From CAZKXU01 sp964556665 (GTDB lineage: Bacteria; Bdellovibrionota_C; UBA2361; CAZKXU01): a stretch of DNA of 23,826 bases. Below the pieces are notes generated by a model, which was given only the letters and a program-made list of their open reading frames with translations, was not told the DNA's origin and searched no databases. Location of the stretch: assembly GCA_964556665.1 (NCBI GenBank), contig CAZKXU010000051.1, positions 1-23,826 on the forward strand, written 5' to 3'. Made by a program: the position numbers and the translations under genes. Below, in pieces: positions 15,637 through 23,161 of this stretch; position 1 is the first letter of the stretch; the number at the start of each line of letters is the position of its first letter.

Positions 15637-16968
15637 GTGAGATCTAACCTCTCTGTGTTATCTGTTTATACTATGATTCGATTAATACTTCTCTCTCTCT
15701 TACTGCTCGCCTCTCGCTCTTATGCCCAGACCGACATCTATGTGCGCGGTTCCGGCAAGTTGTTTCCTGTGGCAGTGCCGCAGCTATGCTTGCAAAGCGG
15801 GACCTCGACCGCTGTTAGGGATATCCCGCGTATCTTGGCACGGGATCTAGATCTTTCAGGGTATTTTCAGGTTTTAAATCCTGAGTCTTTTATAGAGACA
15901 CCCGGCAAATGTGGCGCTCCTGAGGCGCTTGCCTATTCGGATTGGAGTGTTATTGGCGCTGAGGGGCTGGTGCGAGGAACGGTAGATGAGGTAGGAGGGC
16001 AGCTGGTAGTTAAGCTTTATCTGCATGATGTAGCGAGACAGAAGATTGTGTTGGGCAAGGAGTATAGCGGTGATGCTACTCATCTCTCTACGATTGCACA
16101 TAAGTTTGCAAATGAAATTATGAAATTCTTTACCGGCGAGGCGGGTGTATTTGGAACTAAGATCGCATACTCATCAAAGATAGGACGCTTTAAAGAGCTT
16201 TTCGTAATGGACATGGATGGAGATAATATCCGGCAACTTACTAACGATAAGGGTTTGGCTCTTTCCGCTTCATGGAGTCCGAATGGAGATGAAATTATAT
16301 TTACATCATACAGAAGCAGGATCCCTGAGCTTTTTTCAATCAAGACTCTGACAAGAAAATTAACCCAGATAACGAGAGGGGAGGCGATGGAGATCGGTGG
16401 TAATTTATCCGCAGACGCATCATCGATCCTGCTCTCTGTCAGTAAGGGGCGGGAGTCGGATATCGTATTGTTGAATAGAGACGGCACAGTGAGCCAGGTG
16501 CTGACACCAAGTAATGGCGCAATTGATGTCTCTCCTCGGTATTCACCAGATTATTCTAAGGTTGTTTTCTGTTCAAACCGCTCAGGTGGACCTCAGATCT
16601 ATATAATGGATGCAGATGGCAGTAATCCTCGCCGCATTAGTTTTGTAAGCTCGAATTACTGCACCTCACCTGCCTGGTCACCGAAAGGGGATAAAATAGC
16701 TTTTGTTTGTCGTGCCGATCGTGGGCATCATCTGTTTGTATCTAACAGTGATGGATCGCAGCCGGTGCAGCTGAGCTCGTCAGGTACCAATGAGGATCCA
16801 GACTGGTCTCCAGATGGCAGGTATTTGGTCTTCTCCTCTACGCTTTGGAACGGTGTTTCAAATTTGACACTTATGCGAGCAGATGGGGGAAGTATCCGCC
16901 AGCTTACAAATAGCCGTTTAGGTGATTTTGATCCTAGCTGGAGCACCTTGAGTGTGTTAGATAACTAG
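15637..16968 (+). CDS. tolB: Tol-Pal system periplasmic beta-propeller protein TolB
   Basis: TolB links Pal to the TolA/TolQ/TolR motor. Residues 1-30 hold the export signal, about 35-170 the N-terminal TolB domain (DIYVRGSGKLFPVAV), and the rest a six-bladed propeller with WSPNGDEIIFTS, YSPDYSKVVFCSNR, WSPKGDKIAFVC and WSPDGRYLVFSS repeats. The frame opens at GTG 15637 (443 residues). An ATG at 15673 (431 residues) gives a textbook signal peptide, MIRLILLSLLLLASRSYA cut before QTD, and may be the real start; neither has a clear ribosome site. Confidence 0.95.
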   Translation: MRSNLSVLSVYTMIRLILLSLLLLASRSYAQTDIYVRGSGKLFPVAVPQLCLQSGTSTAVRDIPRILARDLDLSGYFQVLNPESFIETPGKCGAPEALAYSDWSVIGAEGLVRGTVDEVGGQLVVKLYLHDVARQKIVLGKEYSGDATHLSTIAHKFANEIMKFFTGEAGVFGTKIAYSSKIGRFKELFVMDMDGDNIRQLTNDKGLALSASWSPNGDEIIFTSYRSRIPELFSIKTLTRKLTQITRGEAMEIGGNLSADASSILLSVSKGRESDIVLLNRDGTVSQVLTPSNGAIDVSPRYSPDYSKVVFCSNRSGGPQIYIMDADGSNPRRISFVSSNYCTSPAWSPKGDKIAFVCRADRGHHLFVSNSDGSQPVQLSSSGTNEDPDWSPDGRYLVFSSTLWNGVSNLTLMRADGGSIRQLTNSRLGDFDPSWSTLSVLDN

Positions 16969-17044
16969 GTGATGTGTAGTTGCTACTAATGGCCTGGGTC
17001 GTGTGAGCTCAGCTTGCACCCTAGGGCAGCCGTGACTCAACAGA

Positions 17045-17071
17045 GCTCGCCGAAGTCTAGCTGCCATACAG
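17045..17071. repeat. Possible remnant related to the flank of repeat copy 2
   Basis: CGAAGTCTAGCTGCCATACAGG here resembles CGAAGGTCTAG plus GCCATACAGG around 1316-1341, where copy 2 ends. A CTAG and a ten-base exact match are shared, with a small gap. It may be an old scar of the same element family upstream of pal, or chance. Confidence 0.3.
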
Positions 17072-17138
17072 GATCCCCCGGATACTTGGAGCGATTACAT
17101 CTGTTGTTTATTTTTTTTATGATTTTTTAAATCATGTA

Positions 17139-17167
17139 TTGAGCTTTATTTTAATTGAGGATATTTT
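17139..17167 (+). promoter_or_regulatory. Predicted dedicated pal promoter
   Basis: TTGAGC (17139-17144), 17 bases, TATTTT (17162-17167). Transcription would start near 17174, giving a leader of about 27 bases that contains the GAGGGAG ribosome site (17186-17192). Since 232 bases separate tolB from pal, a separate promoter for this abundant lipoprotein makes sense. Confidence 0.5.
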
Positions 17168-17200
17168 TATCCCGGACAACTTTTTGAGGGAGTTTTTATT

Positions 17201-17638
17201 ATGCAGATTTTAAGAGTTTTAGCTGTTTTAGTGTTATCATTGTTAGTTACAGGCTGTACCTGTCGTCGTGGTGCAGTGGGGCCGAATGTGCCAGTTGCAG
17301 ATGAAGGCGGGCCACTGAAAGATATTAATTATGCATTTGATTCGTATGCGCTTGATAGTGCTGCTAAGGCAACGCTTGATGCAAATGCTGCTTGGCTTAA
17401 GAGCAATGCCTCCGCTACTACGCAGATAGAAGGGCACTGTGATGAACGTGGGACTAATGAGTACAATATGGCGCTTGGTGCAAATCGTGCTCGTACAGCC
17501 TTAGATTATCTCCGTGCGCAGGGAGTAGAAGCTTCTCGTATGAGTATGGTTAGTTACGGAGAGGAGTTGCCGCTTGATCCTGGGCATAACGAAGCTGCTT
17601 GGGCGAAGAATAGAAGAGCGCACTTCAACGTGAAGTAG
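17201..17638 (+). CDS. pal: Peptidoglycan-associated lipoprotein Pal
   Basis: Pal is an outer-membrane lipoprotein that binds peptidoglycan and is pulled to the division site by Tol. 145 residues. The signal peptide ends in the lipobox LVTGC, with C19 the lipidation site. The OmpA-like domain (about 40-145) has the hallmark EGHCDERGTNEYNMALGANRA, where the diaminopimelate-binding residues sit, and ends NRRAHFNVK. A strong GAGGGAG ribosome site lies 8 bases before the ATG. Confidence 0.96.
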   Translation: MQILRVLAVLVLSLLVTGCTCRRGAVGPNVPVADEGGPLKDINYAFDSYALDSAAKATLDANAAWLKSNASATTQIEGHCDERGTNEYNMALGANRARTALDYLRAQGVEASRMSMVSYGEELPLDPGHNEAAWAKNRRAHFNVK

Positions 17639-17661
17639 CTCATTTGTAAACTGGTTGTATT

Positions 17662-17701
17662 AGGGGCTGGCTCTGACCGATATGTTCGGCAGTCAGCCCC
17701 T
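17662..17701 (+). terminator. Hairpin between pal and cpoB (attenuator or mRNA stabiliser)
   Basis: AGGGGCTG pairs with CAGCCCCT, and inside it CTGACCGA pairs with TCGGCAGT with small bulges. It is a strong GC-rich stem but no T-run follows, so full rho-independent termination is unlikely. It would protect the pal transcript end or reduce read-through into cpoB. Confidence 0.55.
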
Positions 17702-17720
17702 CCGCATTTGTGAGGATAAA

Positions 17721-18461
17721 ATGATTCATAGAGTGCTTTTAATCTCTCTACTGATAGTGGCTTCAGGATGTGTGCCTCAGGGGCAGCCAAGCAAGCCGCT
17801 GTCGCCAATGAAGACTGAGATTGATCGACTACGGGAGCTGCAGATCGAAAATAATGCAGATCTTTCTGCTCTAGCTGATGAGATGAGGCAGCTAACAGGA
17901 AGAGTAGAGGAGTTGGAGTTTGCATTGTTAAATCGGAATGGAGGCAACTTTCCTCCTCCTAATGCAGAAAATCCGGGTGCTCAGATTGAAAATAACGTGA
18001 CGATGCCTAATGCTGCAGCTTTTCCGCCACCAATAGTGCCGCGAGAAGCATTAGAGCTGGATGAGCAGCAGCTTGGTACACTGCCGGCAGATCTAGCACA
18101 AGCCTATGGAGATGGATTAACTAAGCTGCGTGAAGGTCAGTATCCGGACGCCATTGCTCTCTTGCGTAATGCAGCTGAGGCAAGTTTGGGTCAGGATTGG
18201 CGTGCTAATGTACTTTTTTGGTTAGGTGTAAGCTATGATGGCCTAGGTGATAATAGACGCGCCCTTGCCGCATATAATGAAGTAGTATCTAAATATCCTA
18301 AGCACCCACGTACGGCACTTGCTCTATTTAGAGAGGCTTCAGTCTTTATAAGACTTGGGGATTCTCGTACCGCTAAGGTCACATATCAGAAACTTCTTTC
18401 TGACTTTCCTAAGAGTCCGGAAGCGATTGTAGCAAAGGAGCGCATTAAGGATTTGGCTTGA
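17721..18461 (+). CDS. cpoB: Tol-Pal accessory TPR protein CpoB (YbgF), lipoprotein form
   Basis: 246 residues from ATG 17721, chosen because GAGG (17712-17715) is well spaced and a lipoprotein signal follows directly; the open frame runs back to 17682. MIHRVLLISLLIVASGC gives a lipobox with C17. Then comes a short coiled coil (about 32-65, RLRELQIENNADLSALADEM), which in E. coli drives trimerisation, a Pro/Asn-rich linker, and three TPR units from about 120 to the end (FWLGVSYDGLGDNRRALAAY). CpoB coordinates septal peptidoglycan synthesis with Tol. E. coli CpoB is soluble, so a lipidated form is a variation. The stop overlaps the ribF start. Confidence 0.9.
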   Translation: MIHRVLLISLLIVASGCVPQGQPSKPLSPMKTEIDRLRELQIENNADLSALADEMRQLTGRVEELEFALLNRNGGNFPPPNAENPGAQIENNVTMPNAAAFPPPIVPREALELDEQQLGTLPADLAQAYGDGLTKLREGQYPDAIALLRNAAEASLGQDWRANVLFWLGVSYDGLGDNRRALAAYNEVVSKYPKHPRTALALFREASVFIRLGDSRTAKVTYQKLLSDFPKSPEAIVAKERIKDLA

Positions 18462-19387
18462 AGATAAAGCTGATACGTAGTTTCTCCTCTAAAATACATA
18501 TTAAGCCACCGCTCGTGGTGGCAATCGGGAATTTTGATGGTGTACATAGAGGGCATCGCGCCTTGCTTGAGCGCGCAGTTGCTTTGAAAGGAGCTGGTAT
18601 TGCAGTCGCTCTCTCTTTCTATCCACATCCCGCTACCGTCCTTACTAAGAAAGTTTTGCCGAGCATCACAACTGTAAGGCAAAAACTAAAGATTCTTGAT
18701 CAGATCGGGGTTGATTACCTTGCCTTAATTAGATTTACACCCAAACTCTCAACGTTATCAGCCGAGGAATTTATCAAGCAGTATCTGGAGAATTGGTTGA
18801 AGTTTGATGTATTGATCTTAGGTCCTGACGCGCGCATAGGCCATGAACGTGCAGGTACTGCAGAGTATCTTGCACGTGTTATCAAAGCAGGCGGCAAGCA
18901 TGTCGATATTCTCAATTATATTGAGGCACCTTCAGGTACTAAGATTGCGTCTAGAGATATCCGTGGATTAATTGCTGTAGCAGATCTCTCCCGTGTTAAG
19001 GAGGAGTTAGGCAGGTACTATGCCTTGGATGCACGAGTTGTACATGGAGATGCACGCGGGCAGCGCATCGGAGTACCGACGGCGAATTTACTGCCAAATA
19101 AACAGGTGCGCATTAAGCGAGGTGTGTACGCCTGTTTTATGGATGTGGATGGATGTAGCTATAAAGCTGTAACTAATGTTGGAGTTCGTCCTACATTCGG
19201 TGGGGTAGAGGAGGTAGTAGAAGCACATCTTCTGGACTATCAGGGGCCCTCCTTGTATCATAAAAGAGTCGAGCTAAAATTTGTTGCTGCAATTCGAGAA
19301 GAGCAGAAATTTAAGTCTGCTGAAGAGCTTAAAGCTAGAATTCAGATCGATATAGAGGCGGCTCGCACAGCTTTAGCACTAAGATAG
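18458..19387 (+). CDS. ribF: Bifunctional riboflavin kinase / FAD synthetase
   Basis: RibF makes FMN and FAD from riboflavin. The N-terminal FAD-synthetase (nucleotidyltransferase) half has GNFDGVHRGH (24-33) and FYPHPA (about 54-59). The C-terminal flavokinase half, from about 185, has GVPTAN (205-210), RGVYA and NVGVRPTFGG, ending in the ELKFVAAIREEQKF strand-helix. 309 residues is the normal length. The start is TTG 18458, overlapping the cpoB TGA stop and preceded by a TAAGGA ribosome site; its position right after cpoB suggests read-through from the tol operon. No FMN riboswitch is seen upstream, consistent with a coupled rather than separately regulated gene. Confidence 0.95.
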   Translation: MKIKLIRSFSSKIHIKPPLVVAIGNFDGVHRGHRALLERAVALKGAGIAVALSFYPHPATVLTKKVLPSITTVRQKLKILDQIGVDYLALIRFTPKLSTLSAEEFIKQYLENWLKFDVLILGPDARIGHERAGTAEYLARVIKAGGKHVDILNYIEAPSGTKIASRDIRGLIAVADLSRVKEELGRYYALDARVVHGDARGQRIGVPTANLLPNKQVRIKRGVYACFMDVDGCSYKAVTNVGVRPTFGGVEEVVEAHLLDYQGPSLYHKRVELKFVAAIREEQKFKSAEELKARIQIDIEAARTALALR

Positions 19388-19393
19388 GTAACT

Positions 19394-20377
19394 GTGATCA
19401 TGGAAGTGATAAAGCCGCTTACTTTTACAGGAACTCAAGTCGAAAGACTGGACAACTTTCTGCTTATTCGTCTTTCGCATCTAGAAGGATTTCACAAACT
19501 AACTCGTTCTCAAATACAGAGTTGGATTAAGAAGGGACGGGTAACTGTAAATGATAAAGTTGTACTTAAGTCTGGTCATTCTATCAGACCGAAAGAGGTG
19601 GTACGGGTAGTACCGCTTGAGGCTGAACCCTCTGACCTTTTACCATACGAGTATAAGCTTAAAATCTTATATGAAGATAAAGATCTATTAGTAATAGACA
19701 AGCCTGCTGGGATTAGTATGCACCCCGGAGCAGGAGAGCGGCGGCGAACATTAGCGAACGCACTGGTTGCTTATCTTGGTAAGATTAGGGGTTTAGATCC
19801 ACAGAGACCTGGAATAGTTCATCGTTTAGATAAAGACACTTCTGGTGTCATAGTTGTTGCTAAGAGTGTGGCAGTGCACTCTGATTTATCACAGCAATTC
19901 GCTAGGCGTAGTATCGATCGTCGTTACCTCGCGTTGGTGGAATCAAATCGTGGATTAGCCTCGGGAGAAGGGCTGATAGAAACTAGGATCGGTCGAAATC
20001 CGCGCAAGAGAAAAGAGATGATGGTTCTTAAGCAAGACGGTAGAATTGCAAAAACAGGCTGGAAAGTCTTGCAGAGGTTTGACGGAGCAGCATTAGTTGA
20101 ACTTAAACTTTGGAGTGGGCGTACCCACCAGATTAGAGTGCATATGAAGCACATAGGAGCTCCACTCTTAGGTGATAAGGTCTATACAGGTAGCAGGATT
20201 TTTCCCGCGACAGTGGCAGCCTTAATTGATCAACTAGGTGGACAGGCGCTACATGCGTATCTTCTTGAATTTTCTCATCCCTTAACTGGTAAGAGGCTTA
20301 AATTCGAGTCTCCACTCCCTGCACGCTTTAGTGCGCTAGTAGATTTGCTAGCGGGCAAGAGAGCAGCAGGCCATTAA
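19394..20377 (+). CDS. rluD: RluD-family 23S rRNA pseudouridine synthase
   Basis: 327 residues. An S4 RNA-binding domain (about 18-75, LTRSQIQSWIKKGRVTVND) precedes the RluA-type catalytic domain, with catalytic D146 in HRLDKDTSG and the SGRTHQIRVHMKHIGAPLLGD motif. S4 plus this catalytic domain fits RluD/RluC, which isomerise uridines in 23S rRNA; the exact target uridines are inferred from the RluD-like layout. Start GTG 19394 or ATG 19400 (two codons later); AGG at 19386-19388 suits either. Only 6 bases follow the ribF stop, so it is the last gene of that transcript. Confidence 0.88.
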   Translation: MIMEVIKPLTFTGTQVERLDNFLLIRLSHLEGFHKLTRSQIQSWIKKGRVTVNDKVVLKSGHSIRPKEVVRVVPLEAEPSDLLPYEYKLKILYEDKDLLVIDKPAGISMHPGAGERRRTLANALVAYLGKIRGLDPQRPGIVHRLDKDTSGVIVVAKSVAVHSDLSQQFARRSIDRRYLALVESNRGLASGEGLIETRIGRNPRKRKEMMVLKQDGRIAKTGWKVLQRFDGAALVELKLWSGRTHQIRVHMKHIGAPLLGDKVYTGSRIFPATVAALIDQLGGQALHAYLLEFSHPLTGKRLKFESPLPARFSALVDLLAGKRAAGH

Positions 20378-20395
20378 AAATTAATTATAGTGAAT

Positions 20396-20609
20396 GACAA
20401 AATAACGAAGCGCTATTTTGTCTGTCGGATTTTGACCATCCTTGGTCAAAATCCTCCTCGAATGGCTTAAAACGGGTCCCGAAAGGCCCATTTTAAGCCA
20501 TTCTCCGAGCCTGCGGCTCGGCTGGCCATCCATGGCCAGCCTATAGCGAGTGAGATAAGTCCGTAGCGAATTTCGCTACGGACTTATCTCACTCGCTATA
20601 GTCGGCCGA
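20396..20609. repeat. Array of six back-to-back hairpins
   Basis: Downstream of rluD nearly every base lies in a palindrome. (1) 20396-20422, GACAAAATA arms. (2) 20427-20454, perfect 12-base arms GGATTTTGACCA around TCCT. (3) 20460-20503, arms starting GAATGGCTTAAAA, 16 of 17 paired. (4) 20505-20521, CCGAGCC/GGCTCGG. (5) 20520-20541, perfect 10-base arms GGCTGGCCAT around CC. (6) 20541-20601, perfect 30-base arms. Then TCGGCCGA (20602-20609). Gaps between units are 5 bases or fewer, some negative. GAATGA occurs at 20392-20397 and 20608-20613 and may be a target duplication. No T-run follows any stem. It may be a composite palindromic element or a structured RNA; its role is unknown. Confidence 0.85.
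20541..20601. repeat. 61-bp palindrome with perfect 30-base arms
   Basis: CTATAGCGAGTGAGATAAGT and the next ten bases are followed by a single T and the exact reverse complement. It is the last and largest stem of the hairpin array. Such perfect near-spacerless palindromes are normally unstable in bacteria. Confidence 0.9.
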
Positions 20610-20684
20610 ATGAATATTTTGTGTAATATTACGTCGGATATTCAGTAGGTTAATGAGGGTAATTTATTATTATAATTTTTCTCT

Positions 20685-20713
20685 TTGACTTATCATTATT
20701 CCAGTATTAAAAT
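20685..20713 (+). promoter_or_regulatory. Strong predicted promoter ahead of the small ORFs
   Basis: TTGACT (20685-20690), 17 bases, TAAAAT (20708-20713): a near-consensus sigma-70-type promoter. The ATG at 20723 lies 9 bases after the -10 box, so the mRNA would begin almost on that codon. Confidence 0.6.
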
Positions 20714-20722
20714 TATAACTGA

Positions 20723-20971
20723 ATGGGAAATCTCCCTTATCTCTTTTCTTTGAGTGCATATACCGCACTTAGCTTATTGATATCATTCATTATTTATTGT
20801 TATTTATTGCGAGTTAGGAACACGCTATGGAACAAAATGATAGGGAACTTATCAAAAGAGTACTACAGAGCAACAAGAAGCTCAGGCGATTATACGAGCA
20901 GCATGAGTTTCTCGAACGTATGTTGCAGAGCTATAACGGCAGATCTTATCTTAGCGCCGGTGAAGAGCTAA
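20723..20971 (+). CDS. Possible small membrane protein, overlapping the DUF465 gene
   Basis: 82 codons. The first 35 residues form a convincing single membrane helix (LSAYTALSLLISFIIYCYLL followed by RVR), the layout of tiny CcmD-like or similar membrane peptides. The promoter is placed to start mRNA at this ATG and there is no ribosome site, so it would be leaderless. Against it: 145 bases overlap the DUF465 gene in another frame and the C-terminal half looks like shadow sequence. It could act as a translated leader for the next gene. Confidence 0.35.
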   Translation: MGNLPYLFSLSAYTALSLLISFIIYCYLLRVRNTLWNKMIGNLSKEYYRATRSSGDYTSSMSFSNVCCRAITADLILAPVKS

Positions 20972-21060
20972 AAGAACGTGAGTTGAAGAAAAAAAAGTTA
21001 CGTGGAGTTGATGCTATGATGAAGATAGTAGCTCCACATCGTGATGTGCATGCGCCTTAA
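20827..21060 (+). CDS. Small DUF465/YdcH-like helical protein
   Basis: 77 residues, strongly helical and charged. KKLRRLYEQHEFLERML and EELKERELKKKKLRGVDAM match the DUF465 (YdcH/SlyX-like size class) pattern of two helices, with an RRLYEQH core and a K-rich second helix. The family function is unknown. AGGA (20816-20819) is 7 bases before the ATG and an in-frame stop lies just upstream, so the start is well fixed. It follows the strong promoter at 20685. It converges with the MCP gene. Confidence 0.8.
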   Translation: MEQNDRELIKRVLQSNKKLRRLYEQHEFLERMLQSYNGRSYLSAGEELKERELKKKKLRGVDAMMKIVAPHRDVHAP

Positions 21061-21073
21061 TACGGAAAGGCGC
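21052..21073. terminator. Weak bidirectional hairpin between convergent genes
   Basis: GCGCCTT (21052-21058) pairs with AAGGCGC (21067-21073) across an 8-base loop, spanning the stop of the DUF465 gene. No T-run on either strand, so termination would be weak. Confidence 0.35.
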
Positions 21074-21079
21074 CTTCGC

Positions 21080-23140
21080 TTACATGCCCTGAAAATCTCC
21101 ATCATCTAGTGGAATTATCTGACTTGCTTTAAGCTGAATCGGTGTCTCCTTATAACTGCTCTGTCGTCTGTGCTGTGTTATACTTGCACCATTTGAATAA
21201 GTGGAGTTTTTGGCTAATTTTGTAGCTCGCGGAAGCTCAGAATTTTCAATCATTACATTACTCGCAGCACCAAAGATCGTATGCGATAACGTACTTATGA
21301 TCTGGTCTAGCACATTTGCTTGAGCAGTTAGTTCTTGAGCAGCTGCAGATGACTCCTCTGCAGCAGCTGAGTTTTGCTGAGTAACTTTGTCAAGTTCTCC
21401 TACAGCAATACTTAGTTGGCTCATACCGGTTGCTTGTTCCTTAGTCTGCAATGAGATCTCCTTAACCAGGTCGGCTGATTTGATGGAGTTATCTTTAATC
21501 TGAGTTAGGGATTTAGCCACATCATCTGTAACCTTAACTCCGCTATCTGCTAAATCTTTAGAACGCATAATTTTCTCAGATGTTTCTTTTGCTGCAGTCG
21601 CACTGCGTTGTGCTAAATTACGCACCTCTTCTGCAACAACAGCGAACCCTTTACCAGCATCACCGGCTCTTGCTGCCTCAACTGCAGCATTGAGTGCTAG
21701 TAAATTTGTTTGAAACGCGATTTCGTCAATTATCTTTATAATATTTGCAGTTTCGTCAGCGGATGTCTTGATAGAGAGAATAGCTTTTGTCATCTCGCCC
21801 ATTGAACTCACACTCTGCTCACTCGCACCTTTGACTTCAGACGCTAGTCCGAATGCGTGATGTGAGTTGTCAGCATTGTGCTTCGCAACTGAGGAAACCT
21901 GCTCAAGTGTAGCTGCTGACTCTTCTAGTGATGCTGCCTGCTCGGTTGCGCCCTGTGCCAATGCCTGTGCACTTGAGGCAACTTGTGAAGCTGATGCACG
22001 GACCTCTGCTGAACCGGCACGAAGCTGAGTAATAATATTATTAATTGGGTTTACAATCCTTCTAGTTATCAAATATGAGGATACTGAAATTACAGCAGCA
22101 GAGATAAGAAAAATCATCCATCCAAAGCGCTTAATTGAAGTTATAAAACCAAAAACCTGCTCCTGTTCCACTCTAACTAATATGCTCCAAGGCATTCCTC
22201 TAAAGCCCATAGCCCCTTTTAGTGGGGTAAATCCTGTAACCTGAAAAACATTGCCTTGTGGACTTTGCGAGATGTTTGCCCCGACCCCTCCAGCCACTGC
22301 TTCTTTAGCAGCCAGCATGCCTTGCTCTGCTAGGTTTGACTTCTTAAAAACATTCATATCTCTTACAGCTTCTGTGGTTCCACTTCTGGATGGATCGTAA
22401 TCAATGAGGATATTGCCTTTACTATCAAGTAGAGTTAGTTCAGCCCCGGGATACCCCAAATCCTTAAGTGTCTTGTAGTAGTCAAGCAAGATACTCTCAA
22501 CAAGAGCTAGCTGCGCATAGTTTTTCCAGACAGCTATGAGTGCTCCTGTATTATCATAGACCGGAGCCGCAAAGCCGATTACTAGTCCTTCGTTGCCGTA
22601 TACTTTTGCTACATCTGGGTCAATATACAGATCCTCTACTACCGTACCTGTTAAGCTACCTGCACCGATTGTGTAAAAATTACCGGCTAAGGTATCTTTA
22701 TGCCACTGTTCAGAGGAAAAATTCTTTTCGTATAAATACTCTGTTTGTAACTCCTTACCGCTGCTATTCTTGTCATTAACAGCGATAACTTTCCCCTCTA
22801 AGTCTACTAAGAGCATAAGATCATATAGGCCATACGCGACTGCGTACTTATTCATGGCTTCTACTATTCCGTTGCTCTGACTGCCGTGTTTATACCAATT
22901 CTCACGGTTGAAAATCACAGTATTATATCCGAATGCCTGTACGTCGCCGTAGCGCTCAAAAAGGTTCCGATCGATTTTGTCGGCTAAATCAATAGCAATC
23001 CCTTTAAATTGCTCCTGATACTTGTTCTCAAATATCTGACTGGCTCTTTCCGCGTTGAAATGCATGAGCATAGCTGGTACTAGACCTAGAAATAGAAAGG
23101 AGAATGTTAGTTTGAACTTTAAGCTACGTGTAGTCCACAT
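21080..23140 (-). CDS. Methyl-accepting chemotaxis protein
   Basis: A 686-residue transmembrane receptor. Helix 1 is about residues 9-27; residues about 30-330 are a large periplasmic sensor of the Cache type (LYDLMLLVDLEGKVIAVND, later GAELTLLDSKGNILIDYD); helix 2 is about 338-360. A HAMP-like linker (RRIVNPINNIITQL) follows, then the long cytoplasmic coiled coil with the conserved tip at about 468-510 (DEIAFQTNLLALNAAVEAAR, then GFAVVAEEVRNLA), which binds CheA and CheW. Gln/Glu-Glu pairs on the flanking helices are probable methylation sites. The C-terminal tail has no NWETF-type CheR-docking pentapeptide. Ligand unknown. It lies 21 bases downstream of cheW on the same strand, with AGGGA before its ATG. 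Confidence 0.95.
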   Translation of the reverse strand: MWTTRSLKFKLTFSFLFLGLVPAMLMHFNAERASQIFENKYQEQFKGIAIDLADKIDRNLFERYGDVQAFGYNTVIFNRENWYKHGSQSNGIVEAMNKYAVAYGLYDLMLLVDLEGKVIAVNDKNSSGKELQTEYLYEKNFSSEQWHKDTLAGNFYTIGAGSLTGTVVEDLYIDPDVAKVYGNEGLVIGFAAPVYDNTGALIAVWKNYAQLALVESILLDYYKTLKDLGYPGAELTLLDSKGNILIDYDPSRSGTTEAVRDMNVFKKSNLAEQGMLAAKEAVAGGVGANISQSPQGNVFQVTGFTPLKGAMGFRGMPWSILVRVEQEQVFGFITSIKRFGWMIFLISAAVISVSSYLITRRIVNPINNIITQLRAGSAEVRASASQVASSAQALAQGATEQAASLEESAATLEQVSSVAKHNADNSHHAFGLASEVKGASEQSVSSMGEMTKAILSIKTSADETANIIKIIDEIAFQTNLLALNAAVEAARAGDAGKGFAVVAEEVRNLAQRSATAAKETSEKIMRSKDLADSGVKVTDDVAKSLTQIKDNSIKSADLVKEISLQTKEQATGMSQLSIAVGELDKVTQQNSAAAEESSAAAQELTAQANVLDQIISTLSHTIFGAASNVMIENSELPRATKLAKNSTYSNGASITQHRRQSSYKETPIQLKASQIIPLDDGDFQGM

Positions 23141-23161
23141 AAGAGTCCCTTATACAAAAAA

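Noticed and set aside
16969..17200. A tRNA or small RNA gene in the tolB-pal gap
   Set aside because: No cloverleaf could be drawn and no TTC-type T-loop is present; only an AT-rich promoter region and a possible repeat scar are visible.
17662..17701. A full rho-independent terminator after pal
   Set aside because: The stem is strong but the following bases are TCCGCATTTG, with no uninterrupted T-run, so it is called an attenuator-type hairpin at moderate confidence.
17682..17720. Longer N terminus for CpoB
   Set aside because: It would bury the lipoprotein signal behind 13 polar residues and lies in the hairpin; ATG 17721 has its own ribosome site.
18300..18457. An FMN riboswitch ahead of ribF
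   Set aside because: The region is coding sequence of cpoB, and the conserved FMN-element motifs are not seen.
20396..20609. The hairpin array as a run of ordinary rho-independent terminators for rluD
   Set aside because: None of the stems is followed by a T-run, and six different stems in series are not needed for termination. The first stems may still slow transcription.
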